In this document: positions 1-6,214 of the stretch, in pieces
Layout: each line of letters begins with the position of its first letter
Numbering within the stretch: the first letter of the stretch is position 1
NCBI GenBank assembly: GCA_003455715.1
Contig: DMQJ01000538.1
Span: 1-7,137, forward strand
Length of the DNA stretch: 7,137 nucleotides
Source of the DNA: Acidimicrobiaceae bacterium
GTDB lineage: Bacteria; Actinomycetota; Acidimicrobiia; Acidimicrobiales; Ilumatobacteraceae
Direction: 5' to 3'
Made by a program: the position numbers and the translations under genes
The notes under the pieces: model-generated
Database searches by the model: none
What the model was told of the DNA's origin: nothing
The model's input: only the letters and a program-made list of their open reading frames with translations

Positions 1-1
1 G

Positions 2-7
2 TAGCGT
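2..7 (+). promoter_or_regulatory. putative -10 box (TAGCGT), leaderless promoter of the PPOX gene
   Basis: TAGCGT followed by CGG lies 7 nt before the ATG at 15, fitting the actinobacterial TANNNT -10 consensus. With normal -10 to +1 spacing, transcription would begin at or next to the start codon. The -35 region is outside the window. It is supported by the same arrangement upstream of three other genes here. Confidence 0.45.
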
Positions 8-14
8 CGGGGGA

Positions 15-398
15 ATGGGGATTGCTGACGAGACGTACGTGCTGCTCACCACCTTCCGGCGCAACGGTGATGCCGTGCCCACCCCGGTGTGGATCGTCGG
101 CCTCCCTGACGGCAGTGCGGGGTTCACCACCGAACTCGACTCGGGCAAGGTGAAGCGCATCCGCAACAACCCGAAGGTCACCCTGCAACCGTGCGACATG
201 CGGGGCAAGGTGAAGGAGGGCAGTGCGGTGGTGGAGGCGACGGCAGAGGTGCTGGTGGGCGAGGCGGCGCACCCGATTCGCGACGCCATTCGCAACCGAC
301 ACAAGCTGATGACCTCGATGTTCAAGGTCACCGACCTTTTCCGCCGGGTGGTGCTGCGCAAGAACCCGGCGGAGTGCGCGATCCGGATCGTGCTGTAA
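15..398 (+). CDS. PPOX-class F420-dependent oxidoreductase-like protein (Rv2061c-type)
   Basis: This 127-residue protein has the size and layout of the split beta-barrel pyridoxamine-oxidase-like (PPOX/FDOR) family, whose actinobacterial members bind F420, FMN or other flavins in the cytoplasm and reduce small substrates. The N-terminal strand pair TTFRRNGDAVPTPVW (residues 12-26) and the cofactor-phosphate-binding stretch SGKVKRIRNNPKVTL (43-57), followed by QPCDMRG (58-64), match the Rv2061c-like subgroup as I remember it. The chain is complete and of normal length for that group. The ATG at 15 is preferred because a TAGCGT promoter-like box ends 7 nt upstream, implying translation from the 5' end of the mRNA. 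The purine run directly abutting the ATG is too close to act as a ribosome binding site. The gene converges on the next gene with one base between stops. Cofactor and substrate cannot be read from the sequence. Family assignment is strong; F420 rather than FMN is inferred. Confidence 0.85.
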   Translation: MGIADETYVLLTTFRRNGDAVPTPVWIVGLPDGSAGFTTELDSGKVKRIRNNPKVTLQPCDMRGKVKEGSAVVEATAEVLVGEAAHPIRDAIRNRHKLMTSMFKVTDLFRRVVLRKNPAECAIRIVL

Positions 399-399
399 C

Positions 400-2232
400 T
401 CAGTAGAAGGTGGTGCGGCGCACGGGTTGGAAGAGGTCGACGCGTTGCTCGCACGCACCGAGTGCAGGGCACTCCGTGCAGTTCGGTGCGTTCATCTCCG
501 GGCAGCGATGACGCATCTGGAACAGGAACCAGTCGACCGTTCCCATGGGGCGTGCGCTGCGCTCGGCAAGGAGAGCAACAGCTGCGAACGCTGCCCGGCG
601 AACGGCTTCCTCATCGGCCGCATCCAGTGAGCGTCGATCCGCCAGCCGTTGTGCCAACTGCTCGTTGTCGACGCGCACCATGCCTGTTCGTAGGCAGGTG
701 CGCTGTACGTGGTAGTCGATGATCGGCGGCGCATCGTCGCCGTCGACATCGGTGATCCATTGTTCGGGTCGTTGACGAAGGATGACGCCCAGCAGTGCAG
801 CCTTCTTGCGCAGCGGATCCTCGCGGTACCCGCCGACATGGTCGAGCAGGCGCAGCAGTGATCGCATGGGTCGTGAGGTGTCAGCCGCGGCGGCCACCAG
901 GTCGGCGGCGGAGGCGCCCAGCGCCAGCAAGGTGTTGCCGTACGCGTTGGCCAGGGCGACACACTGGCCCGAGTGCGGGTACGGGTCGTTTCCTTCGTCG
1001 TCGGCTGCGGCAGTGGTCCAAACCGTCGTGGTGATGGAGGCTTGGCCCGCCGGGGAGAGCAGACCGGCATCACGCTGTGACCATCGCAGGTAGTGCGCCC
1101 ACAGGTAGTCGCTGCCCTTGCGCTGGTGGCCGTCGATGGTGGCGATCATCGGGTGCGAGTACTGGGTGCCGTCGGCGGTGGTGTGCCAGAACCCGAACTG
1201 CTGCAGGGTGGCGGCGGTGAACCACGCGACCGCATCGGCGTCGCCCACATCGGGGAACAGCGACCCCGTGAAGGCAAACCCGTCGAGGCCCTCGAGCGAG
1301 GCGACCCTCGATGCCAGACGCTCGACAGCCTCGGTGTCGACATCGGCCCGCGAGTCGACCGGTGGATGCGGTGGAGCATCGTTGGCCCACAGCGCGGTCG
1401 GCCCAACGTGGCTCACCATCTCGGCGGCTGCCGCGCTGCCTCGGCGGGCGGCTTCCACCGGATGGTCGCCGAGCAGGATGCGAGCCACCGTGGTGCCGCA
1501 GAACGTGTCGCCGGCGCCCGTCGGGTCGACGACGGTTGCGTTCGTGCCTGCCACTTGGGTGACGTGTTCACCTTGGAAGACCAGCGAACCCCGGGCGCCG
1601 AGCGTGACGAAGCGGAAGGCCCCCGGCCTGGTGTGCGCCTCCGTCGGCGAACCGAACAGCACAGTGGCCTCGTCGGCGTTGCAGAAGAACAGGTCGGCCA
1701 CTTCGGCGGTGGATCGAACGGTTTCGGTGTCGTTGCGCACCGCCTTCCCGTACGTGCCGGCAACGGCGAGGCACCCTCGCTCGGCCAGCGCGCGCACGAA
1801 GTCGTGCTGCAGGCGTGCATCGAGGAAGGGAACGCAGTAGGCGGCGGCTGGGAGATCGTCGATGGCATCGAGCAACGCCGGGGTCATGTCGGGTTCCGCG
1901 CCGAGGTGTTCCCTGAAGAGTGTCACTGCACCTTGCTCGTCGTAAGCGATCTCGAAGCGAGGTAGGCCGTCGATCGGCACCTTCGGCCCCACCCAACGGA
2001 TGCGCTCCAGAGCCGGAGCGAGTTCCGGCGGCATCGGGTCGGGGTACGGGGCCAGCATGGTGACCTCAGCGCCCGCTCGTGCTGCGGCGAGCGCGGTGTA
2101 GAGCCCGGCCCCGCCGGGGGTGGGCACTGGCTGGCCGTGCACATGGATGCGGTCGAGTGAAGCGCCACCCACCACCAGCAGCCGGGGATGCCCTCGTCGT
2201 TCCACGGCCAGCCATCGATCACTCCACCCCAT
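400..2232 (-). CDS. PfkB-family kinase fused to a queuosine-salvage/glycosylase-like domain with a C-terminal Cys cluster
   Basis: This 610-residue protein has two parts. Residues about 17-285 form a PfkB (ribokinase/adenosine kinase) domain: a first strand LLVVGGASLD (18-27), a glycine-rich TPGGAGLYTALAAARAG segment (38-54), and the anion-hole/catalytic signature DPTGAGDTF (236-244) with the expected catalytic base Asp242. Residues about 300-610 are not kinase. They resemble the DUF2419/Qng1 queuosine-salvage family, which has a DNA-glycosylase-like fold: a GFWH aromatic patch (347-350), RKKAALL (475-481) where that family has a KRAQ motif, IIDYHVQR (504-511) where it has ADYRVPQ, and VDWFLFQ (566-572) where it has an IDxxLW ending. 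A cysteine set, Cys577, Cys585, Cys588 and Cys594 (C-x7-C-x2-C-x5-C), is close to the 4Fe-4S loop of endonuclease III-type glycosylases. The kinase call is firm; the C-terminal call is by remembered motif similarity. The protein may phosphorylate a nucleoside or released sugar and cleave an N-glycosidic bond. ATG 2232 is chosen because a TAGCCT box ends 8 nt upstream; a GTG at codon 10 is an alternative. Confidence 0.8.
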   Translation of the reverse strand: MGWSDRWLAVERRGHPRLLVVGGASLDRIHVHGQPVPTPGGAGLYTALAAARAGAEVTMLAPYPDPMPPELAPALERIRWVGPKVPIDGLPRFEIAYDEQGAVTLFREHLGAEPDMTPALLDAIDDLPAAAYCVPFLDARLQHDFVRALAERGCLAVAGTYGKAVRNDTETVRSTAEVADLFFCNADEATVLFGSPTEAHTRPGAFRFVTLGARGSLVFQGEHVTQVAGTNATVVDPTGAGDTFCGTTVARILLGDHPVEAARRGSAAAAEMVSHVGPTALWANDAPPHPPVDSRADVDTEAVERLASRVASLEGLDGFAFTGSLFPDVGDADAVAWFTAATLQQFGFWHTTADGTQYSHPMIATIDGHQRKGSDYLWAHYLRWSQRDAGLLSPAGQASITTTVWTTAAADDEGNDPYPHSGQCVALANAYGNTLLALGASAADLVAAAADTSRPMRSLLRLLDHVGGYREDPLRKKAALLGVILRQRPEQWITDVDGDDAPPIIDYHVQRTCLRTGMVRVDNEQLAQRLADRRSLDAADEEAVRRAAFAAVALLAERSARPMGTVDWFLFQMRHRCPEMNAPNCTECPALGACEQRVDLFQPVRRTTFY

Positions 2233-2240
2233 GCGCTCCG

Positions 2241-2246
2241 AGGCTA
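2241..2246 (-). promoter_or_regulatory. putative -10 box (TAGCCT), leaderless promoter of the kinase fusion gene
   Basis: Read on the minus strand, TAGCCTCGG lies with its hexamer ending 8 nt before the ATG at 2232. It matches TANNNT and shares the TAGCNTCGG form of the other boxes. The GGAG at 2239-2236 (minus strand) is only 3 nt from the ATG, too close for a standard Shine-Dalgarno. No good TTGACA-like -35 is visible. Confidence 0.45.
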
Positions 2247-2266
2247 GGCCAGGCGGTGGCGGCCAC

Positions 2267-2272
2267 TAGCGT
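2267..2272 (+). promoter_or_regulatory. putative -10 box (TAGCGT), leaderless promoter of the coaE operon
   Basis: TAGCGTCCG ends its hexamer 7 nt before the GTG at 2280, the same hexamer and distance as at the PPOX gene. No Shine-Dalgarno sequence lies before this GTG. The expected -35 position (about 2244-2249) overlaps the divergent gene's -10 box. This box also helps choose 2280 over other in-frame starts. Confidence 0.45.
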
Positions 2273-2279
2273 CCGCGCC

Positions 2280-2885
2280 GTGTTGGTGATCGGGCTCACC
2301 GGTGGCATCGGGTCGGGCAAGTCGACGGTCGCGGGCCTGCTGGCGGGTCACGGGGCGCAGGTGATCGACGTCGACGCCGTGGGTCGCGAGGTCATCGCCT
2401 CCGGCGGCAGGGCGGAAGCAGCGGTGCTCGATGCGTTCGGCTCGTCCATCGCCGACGCCGATGGCCACATCGACCGTGCCTCTCTCGCCCAGGCGGTGTT
2501 CGGCAACCCCGAGGCACTTGCTCGGCTCACCGCCATCAGCCACCCGGCCATCAACGAGGTGCTCGTGGAACGTATCGACGCGTTGCCCGTCGACTCGGTG
2601 GTCGTACTCGACATGGCCATCCTCGTGGAGAGCCATCTGGGCAAGGCGATGCCCCGCCACGCGTACACGAAGGTGATCGTGGTGGAGGCGCCCGACGAAC
2701 TGCGCATCGCCCGAGCCGTGGCCCGTGGCATGCAGGCCGACGACGTGCGCCGACGCATCGCCTCGCAAGCCACCGATGCCGAGCGCCGCGCCGTCGCCGA
2801 TGCTGTGGTGCGCAACGACAGCGACCTCACCGACTTGGAGGCCGCGGTGGCCAGCCTGTGGACCACCATCGAGACGTGGAGGTAA
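2280..2885 (+). CDS. coaE: dephospho-CoA kinase
   Basis: CoaE transfers the ATP gamma-phosphate to the ribose 3'-hydroxyl of dephospho-CoA, the last step of coenzyme A synthesis, in the cytoplasm. The 201-residue product has the expected length. It shows a Walker A P-loop GGIGSGKST (residues 8-16), the substrate-binding IDVDAVGREV segment (29-38), SHPAI (87-91), DMAILVES (111-118, where the family usually has PLL[FV]E, so the proline is lost but the glutamate kept), a VVVEAP strand (134-138 region), the lid-like R-x-x-x-R-x-x-x-Q region (149-163) and the closing VVRND (176-180) equivalent to the family's VIxNN. The frame stays open upstream to 2079, but that part overlaps the divergent gene and resembles no CoaE. 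The GTG at 2280 puts two residues before the first beta strand and lies 7 nt after a TAGCGT box; a GTG at 2286 is a less likely start. It is the first gene of a likely three-gene operon. Confidence 0.93.
   Translation: MLVIGLTGGIGSGKSTVAGLLAGHGAQVIDVDAVGREVIASGGRAEAAVLDAFGSSIADADGHIDRASLAQAVFGNPEALARLTAISHPAINEVLVERIDALPVDSVVVLDMAILVESHLGKAMPRHAYTKVIVVEAPDELRIARAVARGMQADDVRRRIASQATDAERRAVADAVVRNDSDLTDLEAAVASLWTTIETWR
2878..2882 (+). promoter_or_regulatory. Shine-Dalgarno site of the crotonase gene
   Basis: GGAGG lies seven bases before the GTG at 2890, inside the last codons of coaE. It is the best ribosome binding site in the window and sets the crotonase start at 2890 rather than at in-frame ATG codons within coaE. 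Confidence 0.85.
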
Positions 2886-2889
2886 ACGC

Positions 2890-3693
2890 GTGACCTACGA
2901 ACAGATCACCGCCGAGCAGCACGACGCCGTGCTGGTGCTCACGCTCAACCGGCCCGAGCGGCTCAACGCCTGGACGCCGCACATGTCGGCCGAGTTGGGC
3001 CACGCCATCGAAGCCGCCAACGACGACCCGTCCATCGGGGCCATCGTGGTCACCGGTGCGGGCCGTGGGTTCTGCGCCGGTGCCGACATCGAGGCCAACT
3101 TCAAACAGAACCTCGGCGATGGCGAGGGTGCCGATGGCGCGGCGGCGGCGCCTCAACCACCAACGGTGCGCCAGCGCGACTGGGTGGCGTTGTGCCGTGA
3201 ATCGAAGCCGCTCATCGCCGCCATCAATGGGCCGGCCGTCGGTGTCGGGCTCACCATGGTGCTGCCGTTCGACGTGCTGCTGGCGGCCGACACCGCAAAG
3301 CTGTCGGCGCGCTTCGTGAAGATGGGCCTCGTGCCCGAGCTGGCCTCCTCTCACTTCCTCGTGGCTCGCTGCGGGTGGGGTGCGGCGTCGTGGCTGGCGC
3401 TCAGCGGCACCACCGTGCTCGGCACCGAGGCCGCGCAGATGCGATTGGTGGATCGTGCGCTGCCTGCCGACGAGTTGTTGCCCACGGCGATGGCGATGGC
3501 CACCGAACTGGCTGGCAACCCGCCGCCGCAGGTGAGGTGGATCAAGGAGTTGTTGTCGCAGAACGCGATGGAGAGCGATCTGCGTGAGGTGCAGCGGCGC
3601 GAGATCAGCGCCCTGCATCAGGCGTACGCCAGCCCCGAGCACCATGAGGCGGTGCGGGCGTTCATGGAGAAGCGTCCGCCCCATTTCCGCTGA
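2890..3693 (+). CDS. enoyl-CoA hydratase/isomerase (crotonase) family protein
   Basis: This 267-residue protein has the full crotonase fold, whose members act on acyl-CoA thioesters. LNRPERLNAW (residues 19-28) starts the CoA-binding region, GAGRGFCAGADI (56-67) carries the first oxyanion-hole backbone, and INGPAVGVGLTM (112-123) the second. The two glutamates of classical enoyl-CoA hydratase appear absent: Thr122 and Phe142 sit at those places by eye alignment. GLVPE with Glu150 lies where delta3,delta2-enoyl-CoA isomerases of the ECI2 type keep their catalytic glutamate. Isomerase activity is therefore at least as likely as hydratase. Residues 75-92 form a low-complexity Gly/Ala/Pro loop. 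The GTG start at 2890 is fixed by GGAGG seven bases upstream; earlier in-frame ATGs lie inside coaE and are rejected. It sits 4 bp after coaE, and its stop overlaps the next start by one base, so it is very likely cotranscribed. The substrate is unknown. Confidence 0.88.
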   Translation: MTYEQITAEQHDAVLVLTLNRPERLNAWTPHMSAELGHAIEAANDDPSIGAIVVTGAGRGFCAGADIEANFKQNLGDGEGADGAAAAPQPPTVRQRDWVALCRESKPLIAAINGPAVGVGLTMVLPFDVLLAADTAKLSARFVKMGLVPELASSHFLVARCGWGAASWLALSGTTVLGTEAAQMRLVDRALPADELLPTAMAMATELAGNPPPQVRWIKELLSQNAMESDLREVQRREISALHQAYASPEHHEAVRAFMEKRPPHFR

Positions 3694-4454
3694 TGAACTG
3701 GCGTCACCCTGGCCGAACTGGTGCGGTGCTGTACGCGGTGCTGGCGGCGGTGGTGGGCGGCCTGCTGGGTGTCGTCTCCCGCCTGCAGTTGGTGCACCAG
3801 CGCAGTCGCGCGGCAGCGGCGCGGCGCCTCCCCGCTGGCGCAGTCATCGTCATCAGCAACCACACCAGCTACGCCGACGGGTTGCTACTGGCGTTGGCGT
3901 GCCGCCGTCTCGGCCGCTCGCTGCGACTGCTCGCCACGTCGGGTGTGTTCCGCGTGCCGCTCATCGGCACCCTCGCCCGCAGGCTCGGGTTCATCCCCGT
4001 TCGTCGCGGCACTGCGGACGCTGCGGCCGCGCTCGACGAAGCCGTCGTTGCGTTGGAGCACGGCGAGGCCATCGGCATGTTTCCCGAGGGGCGTCTCACC
4101 CGCGACCCGCACCACTGGCCCGAGCGATCGAAGACCGGAGCGGTGAGGCTGGCGTTGCGCAGCGGGGCGCCGATCGTGCCGGTGGCAATGTTGGGCGCGC
4201 ACGAGGTGGTGGGCCGTCGCCGCATTGCGGTTCGCCTCTTGCGCAACGCAGTGGTGCGCCCGAGGGTCGACGTGCACGTGGGTCGCCCCATCGACGTGCG
4301 AGCGCTGATGTCGATCGGCCCCGCCACCGAGCCAACGGCGGAGGAGGTGCGTCTCGCCGCCGACATGGTGATGGCCAAGCTCATCGACCTCGTGGAAGAA
4401 CTGCGAGACGAAGCGGCGCCGCACCCGCACGGCGTGCCGCGGGCCGGCGAGTAA
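3693..4454 (+). CDS. PlsC-type 1-acylglycerol-3-phosphate O-acyltransferase family protein
   Basis: This 253-residue protein belongs to the LPLAT/PlsC acyltransferases, membrane-associated enzymes that move an acyl chain from acyl-CoA or acyl-ACP to a glycerolipid or similar acceptor. The blocks appear in order: NHTSYAD (56-62) with the catalytic His57-x4-Asp62 pair, GFIPVRRG (99-106), MFPEGRLT (129-136) as the phosphate-binding EGxR block, and IVPVAMLGA (161-169) as the last block. A hydrophobic stretch at about 11-29 may anchor it to the inner face of the membrane. All catalytic residues are present. The ATG at 3693 shares its A with the TGA stop of the preceding gene (TGATG) and has no well-placed ribosome binding site of its own, so translation is probably coupled. 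The tail from about residue 241 is polar and unlikely to be structured. Lysophosphatidate is the default acceptor in this family, but the true acceptor cannot be read from the sequence, so no plsC symbol is given. Confidence 0.88.
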   Translation: MNWRHPGRTGAVLYAVLAAVVGGLLGVVSRLQLVHQRSRAAAARRLPAGAVIVISNHTSYADGLLLALACRRLGRSLRLLATSGVFRVPLIGTLARRLGFIPVRRGTADAAAALDEAVVALEHGEAIGMFPEGRLTRDPHHWPERSKTGAVRLALRSGAPIVPVAMLGAHEVVGRRRIAVRLLRNAVVRPRVDVHVGRPIDVRALMSIGPATEPTAEEVRLAADMVMAKLIDLVEELRDEAAPHPHGVPRAGE

Positions 4455-4490
4455 CGGCGCTTCGCCTCGGCCAGCCGCTACGCCGACCCG

Positions 4491-4496
4491 TACGAT
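4491..4496 (+). promoter_or_regulatory. putative -10 box (TACGAT) upstream of the amidohydrolase gene
   Basis: TACGATCGG fits TANNNT and has the CGG that follows two of the other boxes in the window. It is 28 nt from the GTG at 4525, which would give a short leader of about 20 nt containing the AAGGGGG ribosome binding site. No convincing -35 is seen at the right spacing. The rest of the 70-bp gap (4455-4524) holds only a weak 4-bp hairpin. Confidence 0.35.
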
Positions 4497-4513
4497 CGGT
4501 TCGTTCCGACCTG

Positions 4514-4520
4514 AAGGGGG
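4514..4520 (+). promoter_or_regulatory. Shine-Dalgarno-like tract of the amidohydrolase gene
   Basis: AAGGGGG ends 4 nt before the GTG at 4525. It supports that GTG as the start and indicates a normal leadered mRNA, unlike the four genes with a close TAGCNT box. Confidence 0.6.
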
Positions 4521-4524
4521 CCTG

Positions 4525-6207
4525 GTGGCACACGATCTCATCATCCGTAACGGCACGGTGGTCGACGGCACAGGAGCGCCCGCACGCTCCGCCGACGTGG
4601 CGATCGACGGTGATCGCATCACCGCCATCGGCGAGTTGGCCGATGCCACCGCCGCCCGCGAGATCGACGCCACCGGCCAGGTGGTATCGCCCGGGTTCAT
4701 CGACCTGCACACCCATCTCGACGCGCAGGTGGGGTGGGACCCGCTGCTCACCTCCAGTTCGTGGCACGGTGTCACCACGGTGCTGATGGGCAACTGTGGT
4801 GTCACCTTCGCGCCGGTGAAGGCCGACGACCGAGTGTTCCTCGCCGAGATGATGGAGAGCGTGGAAGACGTTCCCCGCGACGCCATCCTCGGCGGCCTCG
4901 GGTGGGACTGGAACACCTACCCCGAGTACCTCGATGCGGTGCAGCGCATGCAACCGGCGCTCAACGTGGTGGGCATGGTGGGCCACTGCGCATTGCGCTA
5001 CCACGTGATGGGCGAGCGCAGCCTCACCGACGAGCCACCCACGCCCGAGGAACTCAACCGCATGCGCGACATCGCGGCCGAGAGCGTGGCCGGTGGCGCG
5101 GTTGGCTTCTCCACGTCGCGCATCCTTCTGCACACCATCCCTGATGGTCGTTACGTGCCCGGCACGCTTGCACCGCTCGACGAGTACCTCGCGGTGGCCG
5201 ACGGCATGAATGCCGCGGGTGGCGGCCTGTTCCAGGCGGTGAACGACTTCGCCACCAAGCCTCAGTTCGAGATCGAGTTGCTGCGCGAGATGGCGCGTTC
5301 GTGCGGCGATGTGCTGTTCAGCGGTGGCGCAGGCAACGGCGGCAATGCGGGCGTGGAGATGTTCGGCGCCTTCCTGGCCGACACCAATGCCAACGTCGGC
5401 CGCATCACCATGGCCAGCCAGACACGCCCCAGCGGCACCCTCTGCGGCCTGGCGCAGGTCACCCCGGTGAAGGGCAAGCAGTGGAAGGCGCTCATGCAGT
5501 TGCCCACCATCGCCGAGCGTGTGGCAGCGCTGAACGACCCCGCCGTGCGTGCCGGCCTGGAGGCCGAGGGCATGGAGAAGGGCATGTGGTACGACCCCAA
5601 CCACATCTACCCACTGGGCACTGGCCAGTCGCCCGACTACAGCGAGACCAACGGCCGCTCCATCGCCCAACTCGCCGAGGAGGCCGGCGTGCACCCGGTG
5701 ACCCTGGTGATCGATCGGCTCATCGCCAGCGACGGCCTCGAGCTGTTCAACACCTGGTTCTTCAACCGCAACGTCGACGGCCTGGCCCAGGTGTTGGCGA
5801 TGGAGCACGTGTACCCCGGCCTGGCCGACACGGGTGCCCACGCGGGCCAGATCTGCGATGCCGACATGAGCACCCACTACCTCACCTACTGGCACCGCAC
5901 CCGCGGCCTGGCCACCCTGGAAGACGCCATCCGCCGGCTCACCGCCATGCCGGCCGGTGTGCTTGGGCTGAAAGAGCGCGGCACCCTTGCCGCCGGCAAC
6001 TTCGCAGACATCAACGTCTTCTCGCTCGATCGGCTGGCGTCGGCTCACCCCGAGTACGCCAACGACTTCCCCAACGGTGCCGGTCGGTTGAAGATCCGCT
6101 CGCACGGCTACGCCGCCACGTTGGTGAATGGCGTGGTGGTGACGGAGGACTGCGTCAATACCGGCGCACGCCCCGGCACCGTCATCCGGGAGTTCGCCCG
6201 CGGGTAG
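4525..6207 (+). CDS. D-aminoacylase-like amidohydrolase family protein
   Basis: This 560-residue protein follows the metal-dependent amidohydrolase plan of N-acyl-D-amino-acid deacylases. A small beta-sandwich (about 1-55) leads into the first TIM-barrel strand GFIDLHTHLD (58-67) with the His62-x-His64 metal motif. GNCGVTFAP (89-97) carries Cys91 at the place of the bridging cysteine of D-aminoacylase. GHCALRYHVMGE (153-164) and GAVGFSTSR (191-199) are also typical. LADTGAHAG (433-441) with Asp435 matches the catalytic aspartate position, and LTAMPAGVLGLKERGTLAAG (472-491) is the usual closing signature. The two later metal-ligand histidines are not seen: the YxxHxRxE and SHxK motifs are replaced by LFQAVND (235-241) and FSGGAG (265-270). 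It may hydrolyse a different cyclic amide or ester with one metal, or be a divergent deacylase. The GTG start is set by the AAGGGGG tract and by the LIIRNGTVVDG opening normal for the family. Confidence 0.82.
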   Translation: MAHDLIIRNGTVVDGTGAPARSADVAIDGDRITAIGELADATAAREIDATGQVVSPGFIDLHTHLDAQVGWDPLLTSSSWHGVTTVLMGNCGVTFAPVKADDRVFLAEMMESVEDVPRDAILGGLGWDWNTYPEYLDAVQRMQPALNVVGMVGHCALRYHVMGERSLTDEPPTPEELNRMRDIAAESVAGGAVGFSTSRILLHTIPDGRYVPGTLAPLDEYLAVADGMNAAGGGLFQAVNDFATKPQFEIELLREMARSCGDVLFSGGAGNGGNAGVEMFGAFLADTNANVGRITMASQTRPSGTLCGLAQVTPVKGKQWKALMQLPTIAERVAALNDPAVRAGLEAEGMEKGMWYDPNHIYPLGTGQSPDYSETNGRSIAQLAEEAGVHPVTLVIDRLIASDGLELFNTWFFNRNVDGLAQVLAMEHVYPGLADTGAHAGQICDADMSTHYLTYWHRTRGLATLEDAIRRLTAMPAGVLGLKERGTLAAGNFADINVFSLDRLASAHPEYANDFPNGAGRLKIRSHGYAATLVNGVVVTEDCVNTGARPGTVIREFARG

Positions 6208-6210
6208 CTT
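6205..6210 (+). promoter_or_regulatory. putative -10 box (TAGCTT), leaderless promoter of the phosphodiesterase gene
   Basis: TAGCTT lies 8 nt before the ATG at 6219, with its first three bases forming the TAG stop codon of the amidohydrolase gene. It matches TANNNT and the close spacing seen at three other genes. No Shine-Dalgarno sequence is present between stop and start. Read-through from the upstream gene remains possible. Confidence 0.4.
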
Positions 6211-6214
6211 TGCC

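Larger units (their letters stand above)
2233..2279. promoter_or_regulatory. 47-bp divergent promoter region between the kinase fusion gene and coaE
   Basis: Two oppositely oriented TAGCNT boxes (2241-2246 minus, 2267-2272 plus) sit nearly symmetrically around position 2256, the midpoint between the start codons, each containing part of a CTAG tetranucleotide. A 4-bp inverted repeat GCCA/TGGC (2248-2251 and 2257-2260) lies between them. Expected -35 positions of each promoter overlap the other's -10, so the two may compete for polymerase. Function is inferred from position only. Confidence 0.4.

Noticed and set aside
1093..1965. A 290-codon plus-strand open frame inside the kinase fusion gene
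   Set aside because: Low-complexity Arg/Gly/Val-rich product without domains; the minus-strand frame carries the PfkB signature across the same bases.
2079..2279. N-terminal extension of coaE by 67 codons
   Set aside because: The extension overlaps the divergent gene, is Arg/Ala/Pro-rich and precedes a complete 201-residue CoaE.
3107..3165. Repeat-like GC-rich stretch encoding Gly/Ala/Pro in the crotonase gene
   Set aside because: No true repeat unit; it reads as a variable surface loop of the kind common at this place in the family.
4456..4466. Possible terminator hairpin GGCG-CTT-CGCC after the acyltransferase gene
   Set aside because: Only a 4-bp stem and no following T run; too weak to call an intrinsic terminator.
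3885..4916. A 343-codon minus-strand open frame across the acyltransferase and amidohydrolase genes
   Set aside because: It spans two real genes and their intergenic gap and has a biased Arg/Ser/Pro composition; it is a GC-content shadow.
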